Shown here one piece after another: positions 8,474 to 16,901 of a DNA stretch of 57,025 nt (the stretch's first letter is position 1; the number at the start of each line of letters is the position of its first letter). The stretch is taken from NCBI GenBank assembly GCA_016290835.1, contig JAEEVG010000008.1, positions 1 to 57,025 on the forward strand, written 5' to 3'. Under the pieces are notes generated by a model that made no database searches, was not told the DNA's origin, and saw nothing but the letters and a program-made list of their open reading frames with translations. The position numbers were made by a program, and so were the translations under genes. Source of the stretch: Bacteroidales bacterium. Its GTDB lineage: Bacteria; Bacteroidota; Bacteroidia; Bacteroidales; UBA932.

Positions 8474-9418
8474 TTACCCCTGCTTTTTTCCGCAGATCCG
8501 GGGGAAGAATTTGGGGACTTCCCGGCAGTAGGCCGCATATTCGGGGTATTTGGAGCCGCTGATCTCTTCGGCGAAGGCGCTGCTGCCCAGGAAGAGGACG
8601 ATCAGCAGGAGGGCGCCGATGATGCTCCAGTTGAGGATGCCGAGACCGCCGCCGAGGGTGAAGAGGTAGAAGGCGCACCAGGTCCCCTGCTCGGCGAAGT
8701 AGTTGGGGTGCCGGCTGAAGCGCCACAGCCCTACCGTGTTGAAGCCTTTGTTGTAGGGGGCGGGAAGCTCTTCCAGACGCCTGCCTTCCCCCAGCATCTT
8801 CCATTTCGTGGATTGGAAGGCCCATTGCTGCTCATCGGCGATGGTCTCGTAGAGGATGAAGCCGAGCATCAGGGCGGCGGCGAGGGCGTCCACCCAGCCG
8901 AAGGGGACGTCCACGCCCGAGAGCACAAGGGCCGGGAAGGTGGTCATCAGGACCAGCGCGTTCTGGTAGCAGCTGATGAAGAAGAGGTTGAACAGCATCC
9001 ATTTCCAGTGGGGCTGGAATTCCTTTTTGGCCCGCAGGACCGGCCAGCGGTAGTCCTCCTCCCCTTCCCAGAATTTGAGGCGGTAGGCCCCTTTCCGGGC
9101 GAAGTTGAAGGTCAGCCGGGCGCCCCAGAGGGTCGCCAGGCAGGCCATCACCACCAGCCGCGTGCTCATACCGCCCCGGGCGGCAATCACCCAGGTATAA
9201 ACGACGGGCAGCAGGCTCCAGAGTTTGTCCATCTGGCTGTTGTTCCCGGTGAGTTCTCCGACCACGAAACAGAACAGGGCGCTGCATCCGCAGATGATTC
9301 CGAGGATCTTCAAAGTCTCCAGCTGAGCCGGGCTCAGCGCCGGCCCGACGAAGATATACAACAACGGGCACGCAATCAACGAAAAGGCCACCAACGACCC
9401 CACAACTTTCACATTCAT
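8474..9418 (-). CDS. DUF1295 family membrane protein (steroid 5-alpha-reductase-like)
   Basis: A 314-aa polytopic inner-membrane protein of the DUF1295 family, related to 3-oxo-5-alpha-steroid 4-dehydrogenases and isoprenylcysteine methyltransferases. The C-terminal region carries the family signature: GLWRFSRHPNYFAEQG (about residues 235-250), followed by EEISGSKYPEYAAYCREVP close to the end. About seven to eight hydrophobic segments are visible. The start is taken at MNVKVVGSLVAF, immediately behind a TATCTTTG box. The longer frame upstream reads through that promoter and gives an unlikely basic N-terminus. Substrate unknown; some sterol-like or lipid reduction is plausible. The gene stands alone in its own transcription unit. 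Confidence 0.85.
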   Translation of the reverse strand: MNVKVVGSLVAFSLIACPLLYIFVGPALSPAQLETLKILGIICGCSALFCFVVGELTGNNSQMDKLWSLLPVVYTWVIAARGGMSTRLVVMACLATLWGARLTFNFARKGAYRLKFWEGEEDYRWPVLRAKKEFQPHWKWMLFNLFFISCYQNALVLMTTFPALVLSGVDVPFGWVDALAAALMLGFILYETIADEQQWAFQSTKWKMLGEGRRLEELPAPYNKGFNTVGLWRFSRHPNYFAEQGTWCAFYLFTLGGGLGILNWSIIGALLLIVLFLGSSAFAEEISGSKYPEYAAYCREVPKFFPRICGKKQG

Positions 9419-9423
9419 ACCCA

Positions 9424-9431
9424 CAAAGATA
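9424..9431 (-). promoter_or_regulatory. -7 box of the DUF1295 gene
   Basis: TATCTTTG on the minus strand, ending 5 bases before the ATG, so the transcript would be essentially leaderless. No clear -33 TTTG at the usual spacing was seen. Confidence 0.6.
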
Positions 9432-9437
9432 CAAAAC

Positions 9438-9570
9438 TTCCCCCAAACTCCCTCCCTCTTTTCCCGTCTCATCCCTGCCGCCATCCCTCCCCTTCTCCTC
9501 GCCTCTCACCTCCTCCTCTCCCCGCCGGCCCGCCGTCGCCTCCTCCTGCCTCTTTCCCCCTCCCGTGCTC
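9438..9570. other. Polypyrimidine tract
   Basis: About 130 bases of almost pure C/T on the plus strand; from 9451 to 9570 only 16 of 120 bases are purines. It fills the first half of the 318-base gap between the DUF1295 gene and the transposase. No convincing gene lies in it. Such tracts can form triplex DNA or pause polymerases. It may be a scar of element insertion. Confidence 0.6.
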
Positions 9571-9572
9571 GG

Positions 9573-9595
9573 AATGTCCTGAAATGCCGGACATT
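9573..9595. repeat. REP-like inverted repeat 1
   Basis: AATGTCC (9573-9579), 9-base loop, GGACATT (9589-9595). It lies 142 bases upstream of the transposase and shares arm sequence and loop length with the second repeat. Confidence 0.75.
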
Positions 9596-9618
9596 TAGAG
9601 CAAAATCGGTTGTTTTTG

Positions 9619-9651
9619 CTGCAAATGTCCTTGATTTTCGGACATTTGCAG
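9619..9651. repeat. REP-like inverted repeat 2
   Basis: Perfect 12-base arms CTGCAAATGTCC (9619-9630) and GGACATTTGCAG (9640-9651) around a 9-base loop. Together with repeat 1 it forms a two-hairpin BIME-like unit, the usual partner of REP-associated transposases. Confidence 0.8.
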
Positions 9652-9712
9652 CATCTCCCGCCATTTTCCCCTGGTTTTTACGTTTCTGCAGGTGAGTTTT
9701 CCCGGAAAAGAC

Positions 9713-9720
9713 TATCTTTA
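9713..9720 (+). promoter_or_regulatory. Possible -7 box of the transposase gene
   Basis: TATCTTTA, one mismatch from TAnnTTTG, 16 bases before the ATG. Confidence 0.35.
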
Positions 9721-9736
9721 GGCAAAACTTGATACT

Positions 9737-10603
9737 ATGTATAAACTGATTTGCGTTCTGGTCTCCACAGACCACCTGCCGAGCCGCCTCTGGTTCCGGG
9801 AAGAGGAAGATTTCAAAGTTGCGATGAACTATGTCGCCGTCATTTCCAGCATGATGGGTATTCCGGTGCTGGCCTTCATCCTGATGTCCAACCACGTTCA
9901 CTTTGTCTTGGGCTGCAGCCGGGAAGAGGCGCTCGCCTTTATCACAGAATTCAAAAGGCGTTATAGCAAATACTATCAGCGGAAATATGGAATCAAAGAA
10001 TTCTTGCGCAGGAACGGTGTAGATATCAGGGAATTAGAGGAAGAGGACGAGACATTGGAGCGGGCTATCGCCTATGTCCAGATGAACAGTGTCGCCGCCG
10101 GCATCTGCGCCAACGCCGCCTTCTATCCCTGGGGCACGGGAGAAAGCTTTTTCCGGGCAGACCAAAAAGAAGGAGCGCTCCTGTCCGACCTTTCCCAAAG
10201 AAAACAGTTCCGTCTGCTTCATAGCCGGGATCAGCCGAAGGCGCCGCTCCGGCTGACGGACAACGGGTATGTGGACCCGGCGTCTTTTGTCGCCGTTCAA
10301 TTTGTAGAAAAACTCTTCCGGACACCGGCCCGGTACAATTTCTTCTTGCAGAACTCTTCAAAAGCGCGTCTGCGCCTCCAGGAAAGCCCAACCCCCTTGT
10401 TCCGGGATCAGGTCATCCTCGGTCTTGTCCAGGAATTGTGCCATTCCTTATTCCGGAAACGCTCTTTGGACAATCTTTCGCCGAAACAGACCGGAGAGTT
10501 GCTCCGGCAGTTGCGGTTTCGCTTCAACACCGAGCCGGCCCAACTCGCCCGCGTCCTCGAACTCCCCTACGAAACCATCACCCGCCTCCTCGACACCTTC
10601 TAA
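9737..10603 (+). CDS. REP-associated tyrosine transposase (Y1/IS200-like, RAYT)
   Basis: A 288-aa single-strand DNA transposase of the Y1_Tnp family. The HUH metal motif is visible in ILMSNHVHFVLG (about residues 49-60). The likely nucleophile Tyr is in the helix FITEFKRRYSKYYQRKYG (about 73-91). The C-terminal quarter adds a helix-turn-helix-like segment (AQLARVLELPYETITRLLDTF), as in longer RAYT groups. RAYTs act on REP hairpins and are usually single-copy domesticated genes. Two matching hairpins lie just upstream (9573-9651). It is the only rightward gene in the first 20 kb, consistent with arrival as a separate element. A strong terminator follows. Confidence 0.88.
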   Translation: MYKLICVLVSTDHLPSRLWFREEEDFKVAMNYVAVISSMMGIPVLAFILMSNHVHFVLGCSREEALAFITEFKRRYSKYYQRKYGIKEFLRRNGVDIRELEEEDETLERAIAYVQMNSVAAGICANAAFYPWGTGESFFRADQKEGALLSDLSQRKQFRLLHSRDQPKAPLRLTDNGYVDPASFVAVQFVEKLFRTPARYNFFLQNSSKARLRLQESPTPLFRDQVILGLVQELCHSLFRKRSLDNLSPKQTGELLRQLRFRFNTEPAQLARVLELPYETITRLLDTF

Positions 10604-10669
10604 ACAGACCCCATACCCCGCCACCCGCACCTCTTGACAGCCGGGACTCCCGGACGGGGATGGAAAGAA

Positions 10670-10697
10670 AAAGGCCTCCGGGGGTCCGGGGGCCTTT
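10670..10697. terminator. Bidirectional intrinsic terminator between the transposase and ppiD
   Basis: Stem AAAGGCCTCCGG / CCGGGGGCCTTT with loop GGGT (one G-T pair). The plus strand continues CTT and the minus strand TTCTTTC. It serves two convergent genes. A weaker CCTCC-GTCT-GGAGG hairpin with TTTTG on the minus strand lies at 10708-10727, nearer the ppiD stop. Confidence 0.85.
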
Positions 10698-10736
10698 CTT
10701 GCGGGGGCAAAAGCCTCCGTCTGGAGGGGCGGGCTG

Positions 10737-12812
10737 CTAATAGAAGCGCTCGCGGTTGTCCTTGACGTTGTCGTACTCCTGCATGACGGAGAGAATCATC
10801 TGGGCCAAGTACTGGTTCTTCTGGAGGGAGAGGTTCTTGGCGTCTTCCTCGGAGTAGAAGGAACCGGTCTCGCGGTTGCTCACGCTGACGATATAGGAAC
10901 CCATGACACCGGCCACGGGGCCGTAGATTTCGCCTTCCTTGGCCGCAACGATGGCGCCGATCAGGGCCGGCTCCACGCCGGAGGAACCCAGCGACAGCGC
11001 GTCGCGGTGCTGGACCTCCACGCCGAGCCGCTCGGCCACCTCTTCGATGGTCTTGGCACCGGCGATCTTCTCGGCGACCTCGCGGGTCTTGACTTCCTGC
11101 ATCTTCTCATTATACAGGCGATCCTGGATCTGGGCGGCCATCTTCTGAACCGGGGCGTAGCCTTCCTTGTTGATCGCTTTGAGGGCCACGACGAAGAAGT
11201 ACTTGTTGTCCACGGTGATGATGTTGGAGGCCTTGCCCGCCTTGGCGTCGAAAGCCCAGCGGGTCACTTCCTTGGCGTTGTCGACAGCACCGTAATTGGC
11301 GGTCGCCTCGGTGATGGTGACAGGGAAAGAATAGACCTTGGTGGTGTCGATGGCGCGCTTGTAGCCATCATAGGTGCCGCCGGCGATGGTGGCGAAGTTG
11401 TTGGCCTGGGAGTAGTAGTCGTTGAAGGTCTCCTTGCTGGCCAGGGCTGTCTTCTCCAGGATGGCGACCTGCTTCTTCAGCACGGGCTTGGTCTTCTGGC
11501 TCACGAGCACGACATGGGTGCCGTACTGGGTGTTGAGCACGTAGGGATCACCCGTTTTGGCATCAAAAACGCCTTCAAAACCGGGCACCATATAGTTCTG
11601 GGTCATCCAGCCGATGCTGCCGAGTTCGCCGTCGGCGGCGGAAGCCTGATCGAGGGAGTACGTGGCCACGAGGTTGGCAAAATTGCCGCCCTTCTTGATC
11701 ACGCCCACCAGCGAGTCGGCCACGTGAGCGGCGTTATCGCCCTGGAGCAGGATGTGCTTGACGAACGCAGAGTCGGGGATCATCCGGCTGTCCATCTCGC
11801 GGCCGGCATAGAAGGTATTGCCGGCGGTGATGACCTGGGTGACCTTGCTGCCACCGAAAATCTGGTCGTTGAGCTCCGCATTGACGGTGCTGAGTTCGCC
11901 GTCCTTGTACCAATAGTTATCCAGGTTGCGGTCGGAATTCTTGGAGAGGAAACTGCGCATGTTGTCGGTGCTGGCGAATTCCTCGTAAGCCTCGGTGATC
12001 GCTTCGCTCGCAGCGGCGACATCTTCAGCGGACGGAATGACCTCGAAGACGACATACTCAATCTCGCGGTTGGCGATTTGCTTGAAGAACTCCTTATGCT
12101 TCTTGTAGTAATCGTTGATTTCCTTGGCGCTGACGGTGATGGTGCTGTCAGGAACCACGGGATAATAGGCCAGGCAGTAGTCCACGTCGGCGGTGGTGTT
12201 GCCTTCCTCGATGGCCTGGGCAAGCTGCAGGGCGTTATCCGGGTTGCTGGCGTTGAACAGGGAGGCGTACTTGGCGTAGAACTGCTGGTTGTGGACCGAG
12301 TTCTGGAGGAAGTTCCAGTAGCTGCTCAGCCGTCCGCTCTCGTCGGCATCCATCTCCTGGATAAAAGCCTTCAGCCGATCCGGGGAGAAATAACCCGTCT
12401 CGTCCACGAAAATCGGGTTCTGGGCAAGCGCCGGGGAGGTGTACTCACCACCCATCAGGGCCAGCATCTCGTCTTCACCGACGGTGATGCCCGCCTCTTT
12501 GGCATTCTTGACAAACATATGTCTGTCAAGGAGATCCTGCCAGGCCGCATCGCGGATGGCCTTCTGGGTCTGCTCGTCGCGGGCGGTGCCGGAGAGGAGC
12601 TCGTTGATGGCCGTGAAACGATCGATATCAGACTGGAAATCGGTGTAGGAAATCTTCTTGCCCGCTATCTGCCCGACGTCATATTTAGAAGACATCTGGG
12701 TCAGGGCAGACTCCAGCGAACTGGGGTCGATGATAAAGGACAGGAGCGACAGCGCGATGATGATCGAGATCACGATGCCGAATTTTACGCGTATTTTTTC
12801 AAGTACCGCCAT
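10737..12812 (-). CDS. ppiD: PpiD-type peptidyl-prolyl isomerase (SurA_N / parvulin)
   Basis: A 691-aa membrane-anchored periplasmic folding factor. One N-terminal membrane helix (about 12-31, FGIVISIIIALSLLSFIID) is followed by a SurA_N-like domain (to about 200). A parvulin domain (about 340-450) contains the family segments FVKHILLQG, GELGSIGWM, MVPGFEGVF and TQYGTHVVLV. A long C-terminal chaperone-like region follows. It is the last gene of the leftward coaX-barrel-TPR-lptC-ppiD cluster, which links it to outer-membrane biogenesis. A 45-base AT-rich gap separates it from lptC. Length is normal for Bacteroidetes homologues. Confidence 0.92.
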   Translation of the reverse strand: MAVLEKIRVKFGIVISIIIALSLLSFIIDPSSLESALTQMSSKYDVGQIAGKKISYTDFQSDIDRFTAINELLSGTARDEQTQKAIRDAAWQDLLDRHMFVKNAKEAGITVGEDEMLALMGGEYTSPALAQNPIFVDETGYFSPDRLKAFIQEMDADESGRLSSYWNFLQNSVHNQQFYAKYASLFNASNPDNALQLAQAIEEGNTTADVDYCLAYYPVVPDSTITVSAKEINDYYKKHKEFFKQIANREIEYVVFEVIPSAEDVAAASEAITEAYEEFASTDNMRSFLSKNSDRNLDNYWYKDGELSTVNAELNDQIFGGSKVTQVITAGNTFYAGREMDSRMIPDSAFVKHILLQGDNAAHVADSLVGVIKKGGNFANLVATYSLDQASAADGELGSIGWMTQNYMVPGFEGVFDAKTGDPYVLNTQYGTHVVLVSQKTKPVLKKQVAILEKTALASKETFNDYYSQANNFATIAGGTYDGYKRAIDTTKVYSFPVTITEATANYGAVDNAKEVTRWAFDAKAGKASNIITVDNKYFFVVALKAINKEGYAPVQKMAAQIQDRLYNEKMQEVKTREVAEKIAGAKTIEEVAERLGVEVQHRDALSLGSSGVEPALIGAIVAAKEGEIYGPVAGVMGSYIVSVSNRETGSFYSEEDAKNLSLQKNQYLAQMILSVMQEYDNVKDNRERFY

Positions 12813-12857
12813 TGTTATATATTTTTATAATTTTCCGATAAGGGGCTGCGAATTTAG

Positions 12858-13490
12858 TTATTTTTTTGGAAACGGCCCAATAAAATTCACAGAATCAATG
12901 ATAACCGCCGTTGTATCCTGCACTACTACCCCGTAACCGTCGAAAGGACGGTACAGAATGGAGTTCCGGACGTGGTCGTCCGAACGCATTCCGAAGCCCT
13001 GCAGGAAGCCCTGGCGGGAATACATCTTGACATAGCAGTCGGTGTATATCTCCTTCTTGGCCTGGTCCCAATAGATGGTGTCCGTCTCCATCGTCTCCTG
13101 CTCTATCACATTGTGCAACACCACGTTGCCGAAGGCCTCCCAGATCTCGTCCTTGTCCCGGCTCTTGGGTACGATGTGCCGGGCGTCGTCCGCCACGATC
13201 ACAGACTCGAGCAGCCCCTCGTCGTTATAGCCGAACACGGAGATGCCGTGAGGAAAAGCATCGAAGGAAGCCGTATCAGTATCGTAGTGCTCCATCAACT
13301 CGGCTTCGATGCGCATCGCAACCGCCCCGTTGCGGGTCTGGACGGCAAACATATCATAGGTACGCTGGGTGGGTGTCTTGCTCAGATCCAGCCGGTCCGC
13401 CTCCCCTATCTGTCCGCCGCAGGAAACGACAATGCTGGCAACCACAGCCGTGATTGCCAGCATAGCGAGTATATTTCTGCGTCCTTTCAA
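12858..13490 (-). CDS. lptC: LPS-export periplasmic protein LptC
   Basis: A 210-aa LptC homologue: LptC takes lipopolysaccharide from LptBFG and passes it along the bridge to LptA/LptD. The N-terminal hydrophobic segment ends in VVSCGG, so it could be a lipoprotein or a membrane-anchored protein as in E. coli. The beta-jellyroll strands are seen in repeats such as YDTDTASFDAFPHGISVFGY, VVLHNVIEQETMETDTIYWD and EIYTDCYVKMYSRQGFLQGF, with the family ending FxGYGVVVQD. The stop codon of the TPR gene directly abuts its ATG (no gap), so the two are coupled. Confidence 0.87.
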   Translation of the reverse strand: MKGRRNILAMLAITAVVASIVVSCGGQIGEADRLDLSKTPTQRTYDMFAVQTRNGAVAMRIEAELMEHYDTDTASFDAFPHGISVFGYNDEGLLESVIVADDARHIVPKSRDKDEIWEAFGNVVLHNVIEQETMETDTIYWDQAKKEIYTDCYVKMYSRQGFLQGFGMRSDDHVRNSILYRPFDGYGVVVQDTTAVIIDSVNFIGPFPKK

Positions 13491-14813
13491 TTATCTGGTA
13501 CGCACCGTGGTGGTGGCGCGCATGCCGCCGCAGACGACCGTATAGGACTGGCCGCGGGTGATGTCGTACATGAAGGCCTCGGCGGTCTCCGGGAAGTAGA
13601 CGCTGTACTGGCTGATGTAGCGGTTGGCCTCTTCGGTCAGGGACGGATCGGCAGCCTTCGCTTTGTTCATGTAGTCGCAAGCCACCCAGTAAGGGGCGCG
13701 ACGGGCGATCTCATCGCCACCGCAGCGGGTGGAACCCCAGATGTTGCCGATGAGGAAGTAGGCCTTGCCGGCCAGGGCCTCGTTCTCGGCGGCCACCTTG
13801 GAAGCATAGTCGAAAGCGCGGGCGCTCTCGCCGTTCTTGAAGCAGAAGGTCGCGAGTTCATAGGTCCAATCGGCTTTGCGGCTGTCTTCGACATCCTCGC
13901 TCGCCAGAGCGTTCTCCATATAGACGATGGCCTCTTTGACGTTGCCGCGGGCACCGTGCAGGCGATACAGATAGTAGGAGCTGCTGGGGGAAGGATCCAG
14001 CTTGTTCATCGTGGTGACGGCCTGCAGGAAGAGGTCGTTGTTGTCGCAACCCTCGGTCATGCTCATCGTCTTGACGATGCTCTGGGCGAGCTGGAGGTTA
14101 TCCGGATCGGCGGCGAAGCGCGGGGTGTAGAGTTCGACCAGGCTCTCGCAGCTGGCGACCTTGCTGCCGGCGAAGAGGCTGCCCATATCGTTCTTGACAT
14201 TGGCGATCTGCTCCTTGTCGTTGTCGTTCGCCGGAACCATCTTCTCGACGATGTCGCCGTTGCGCTGATAGACGTTGATCACGGACTCGGCGTCCAACTG
14301 GCCATCCTGGAAGAGATCGATGGCGGCCTGCATGTCATAGAGCATGATGGTCGGACGGGTCTTCTCCTGGTTGGCGGCGATGATGGTCTCGAAGCCGTCA
14401 TAGAGTTTCTTGGGATCGTCGCGGACATAGTTGTGCAGATCCTGGCCCATGTTGTTGTAGGCCGTCACGGCGTTGGCCGGATAGTACTGGGCGCGCGTGG
14501 TGTGCAGGGTCAGCAGGGAGTCCACCAACGCATTGCGATACGTGGCGTTTGCGGCGTTCTTGGTGATCAGCCGGCGGAGCAGGGTCGTTCCGTCGATGAG
14601 CATCGTCTGGTTGGCCGTAGGCGGGCACAGGGAATAGGCCTTGCGCCAGCTCGGCAACGCCTCGTCATAGTTATTCTGCTTGAAATACTCCTTGTAGAAG
14701 GAAAGATTGGTAATGCACTGTGCGCTGTCTGCGCCGTACTTGCCCTGGGCGAAACCGTTGGTTCCCACCAGCATCATGGCAAAGGTCAGAATGACAAGAG
14801 TTAATTTTTTCAT
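13491..14813 (-). CDS. Secreted tetratricopeptide-repeat protein
   Basis: A 440-aa exported protein with a Sec signal peptide (MKKLTLVILTFAMMLVGTNG, cleavage after FAQ near residue 23). Helical TPR-like repeats are visible, for example NLSFYKEYFKQNNYDEALPS with WRKAYSLCPP, NVKEAIVYMENALASEDVED, and AFDYASKVAAENEALAGKAYF near residue 345. Homologues sit next to lptC in other Bacteroidetes; the function is unknown, and a scaffold role in envelope assembly is inference. It starts after a 29-base AT-rich gap behind the barrel gene. Confidence 0.82.
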   Translation of the reverse strand: MKKLTLVILTFAMMLVGTNGFAQGKYGADSAQCITNLSFYKEYFKQNNYDEALPSWRKAYSLCPPTANQTMLIDGTTLLRRLITKNAANATYRNALVDSLLTLHTTRAQYYPANAVTAYNNMGQDLHNYVRDDPKKLYDGFETIIAANQEKTRPTIMLYDMQAAIDLFQDGQLDAESVINVYQRNGDIVEKMVPANDNDKEQIANVKNDMGSLFAGSKVASCESLVELYTPRFAADPDNLQLAQSIVKTMSMTEGCDNNDLFLQAVTTMNKLDPSPSSSYYLYRLHGARGNVKEAIVYMENALASEDVEDSRKADWTYELATFCFKNGESARAFDYASKVAAENEALAGKAYFLIGNIWGSTRCGGDEIARRAPYWVACDYMNKAKAADPSLTEEANRYISQYSVYFPETAEAFMYDITRGQSYTVVCGGMRATTTVRTR

Positions 14814-14842
14814 ATCGCAAAACTGTATTATTATTCTTTCTT

Positions 14843-16165
14843 TTACAAATACTGGTGCTTGCGGAACCAGATGTCGAAGAGGTTAACTCCTATAGAGAAG
14901 TTTATGTAGCGCTCCCGGATCATTTCTCCGGAAACGGCGCCCCGCTGTCCGAAATCCACACCCAACGTAACTCCGTTGTAACCGGCCAGGCCGTCCAGGT
15001 AAATCGGCAGGGTGACACCCAATGTTATACCGGTAGATGCAACTTTCTTGCCATTAAGCAAGTAATACTCATTTTTGTGGTATGCGCCGATCCGGTAAGC
15101 GGCTGTGTTGAAGTAATATCGCACGTCGTTCCGGTTCGGAATGAACTCGAATCCGAAGCGGATGGCATCGGTGACGGTGGCGGCGAAAGCCTTGCTGGCC
15201 GTGAAGCCGCGGGTGCCATCCAGACCGCTTTTGGTCCAGTCGGAACGGCTGTAATCCAGCTCGGCCATCCATTTGTTGGTATTCTTCAGGGTGATGCCGA
15301 AGGCCATCTCGCCGGCCAGGCTGACGGTCGCATCCTTGCCGAGATTGTCCAATTTGTAGTAAAGCGTATCTGACGCGGCGGTTCCGGCCGAGAAACGCGA
15401 ACTCTCCATCGTGCCGGATAACTTGGCCGCGGTGGTGTAGGTCGCCCCTATCCCGAGACTGAGCCGCGAAGAGAGCGGCTGCTCGAACTGCAGGCCGAAG
15501 CGGGCGGAGTGGCCGCTGAGTTTGGCGGACGTCCCGTTCTTGATGCTATTGTAGGAGGCGTCGTTGAAGGTCGTGTAGTAGGTCTTCTCGATGTTGCCGA
15601 AGTAGAAGTTCCACTGGGCGCCGAGCGAGAGATTGCGGAACACTTTGAAACCGAAGGCCGCGAAACCGCGGTAGAGGCTGCCCATGCCGGTGGCCGAATA
15701 GGTGATGTTGCCGGTGTGGCCGATGATGTTGGGATCGGTGTAGTCGAAACTGTAGCCGAAACCCGTGTCGCTGTAGGGCATGATACCCACCATCATCGCG
15801 GTGTTGTGCCAGAGCGGGAAGGACATCGTCAGGTCGTTGATGTTGAAAGTGTTGCTGGCGGAAGTGACTCCTGCCTGCTTGAACACCTTGTTGTCTCCGT
15901 AAAGCGAGAAGTCGGCCATGAAGGACAGGCTGTCCCGCGCCGTCACGGAGGCCGGATTCATCACATTGATGAACATATTGTTGCGCAACGCTACTCCCAC
16001 GCCGCCCATCGACTTGTTGTAGGCGGTCCCCGGCTGGCTCAGGTCGCCCACACCGTAGATCGAATAGGGTGTGTAGGTTCCCACAGCCTGCGCGTGTGCA
16101 CTGAATGCAGCGCACAGCGACAGGACCAGGGTCCCGAGCACTTTACTTAAGATTCTTCTTGACAT
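14843..16165 (-). CDS. Outer-membrane beta-barrel protein
   Basis: A 440-aa exported protein: signal peptide MSRRILSKVLGTLVLSLCAA with cleavage after AHA near residue 25, then alternating amphipathic strands typical of a barrel. It ends in an aromatic-rich strand (SIGVNLFDIWFRKHQYL). The N-terminal mature part has GVGDLSQPGTAYNKSMGGVG and then VALRNNMFINVMNPAS, reminiscent of FadL/PorV-like transporters, but I cannot assign the family firmly. Its start overlaps the end of coaX by 23 bases. It belongs to the coaX-lptC-ppiD envelope cluster. Confidence 0.8.
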   Translation of the reverse strand: MSRRILSKVLGTLVLSLCAAFSAHAQAVGTYTPYSIYGVGDLSQPGTAYNKSMGGVGVALRNNMFINVMNPASVTARDSLSFMADFSLYGDNKVFKQAGVTSASNTFNINDLTMSFPLWHNTAMMVGIMPYSDTGFGYSFDYTDPNIIGHTGNITYSATGMGSLYRGFAAFGFKVFRNLSLGAQWNFYFGNIEKTYYTTFNDASYNSIKNGTSAKLSGHSARFGLQFEQPLSSRLSLGIGATYTTAAKLSGTMESSRFSAGTAASDTLYYKLDNLGKDATVSLAGEMAFGITLKNTNKWMAELDYSRSDWTKSGLDGTRGFTASKAFAATVTDAIRFGFEFIPNRNDVRYYFNTAAYRIGAYHKNEYYLLNGKKVASTGITLGVTLPIYLDGLAGYNGVTLGVDFGQRGAVSGEMIRERYINFSIGVNLFDIWFRKHQYL

Positions 16166-16871
16166 AATCGTCTGTTATCAAAGCCAGGCCCATCAAAACC
16201 AGGTTGCAAACTACAAATATGGAGTTTTTCATTTTCTTGGCAAAATAAATTGCGTCTCCACCGGTAAAAATCATGATATTCTCCGGCCGGAGCCTGGCGT
16301 ACCCCTCAATTTCAAACATTATGCCCGAAATCACGCCGGACTCGATGGAAGCGCGGATCGAGCGGCCTTCCGGCTCGATTTGTTCGGGTGTATCCACCAG
16401 CGGAAGCGACTTGGAGTAGCGCTCCAGCGACTTGAAGCGGGTCCGGCAGCCGGGGGAGATGTTGCCCCCCAGATAGCGCCCCTCGCGGCTGAGGAAATCC
16501 ACCGTCAGGGTGGTCCCGAAGTCGAAAACGGTCACCGGTTTGTCCTTGAACAACAGGGATGCCGCCACCAGCCCGGCCGCCCGGTCGCTGGACAGATATT
16601 CCGGGAAATTATGGCGCAGGAGCAGGTCTGTGTGGCTTTTGTCCAGAATCAGCAGATGGCCGCAGCGAGTGCGCAGGATTTCCTCCTCCTCGGGGGTGAC
16701 CCCGTAGGCGGAAGCCACCGTGAGGACTTCGGGACGGTCCTTTTCGAGCAGAGAAAGCAGGTAGTCCATCATCTTCTCTCCCTGGTAGCGGAAGGTCTTG
16801 CCGAGGGTGGTTTCCTCGGCCCAGGCCGCCTTGAGCGCCGTATTTCCTGCTTCTACTAATAAGTACGCCAT
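16143..16871 (-). CDS. coaX: Type III pantothenate kinase CoaX
   Basis: A 242-aa ASKHA-fold kinase that phosphorylates pantothenate, the first step of coenzyme A synthesis. Family motifs are in order: phosphate-1 loop LLVEAGNTALKAAW (about residues 4-17), EYLSSDRAAGLVAAS, FDFGTTLTVDFLS, GGNISPGC and TGGDA. The usual Asp of DxGNT is Glu here (VEAGNT), a conservative change that may still hold metal. The start ATG follows a TAACTTTG box by 16 bases. It heads the envelope operon. Confidence 0.92.
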   Translation of the reverse strand: MAYLLVEAGNTALKAAWAEETTLGKTFRYQGEKMMDYLLSLLEKDRPEVLTVASAYGVTPEEEEILRTRCGHLLILDKSHTDLLLRHNFPEYLSSDRAAGLVAASLLFKDKPVTVFDFGTTLTVDFLSREGRYLGGNISPGCRTRFKSLERYSKSLPLVDTPEQIEPEGRSIRASIESGVISGIMFEIEGYARLRPENIMIFTGGDAIYFAKKMKNSIFVVCNLVLMGLALITDDYVKKNLK

Positions 16872-16887
16872 ATCAGTCGCTATCCGG

Positions 16888-16895
16888 CAAAGTTA
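16888..16895 (-). promoter_or_regulatory. -7 box of the coaX operon
   Basis: TAACTTTG on the minus strand, 16 bases before the coaX ATG, in the 30-base gap after mfd. Confidence 0.6.
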
Positions 16896-16901
16896 CGAAA
16901 A

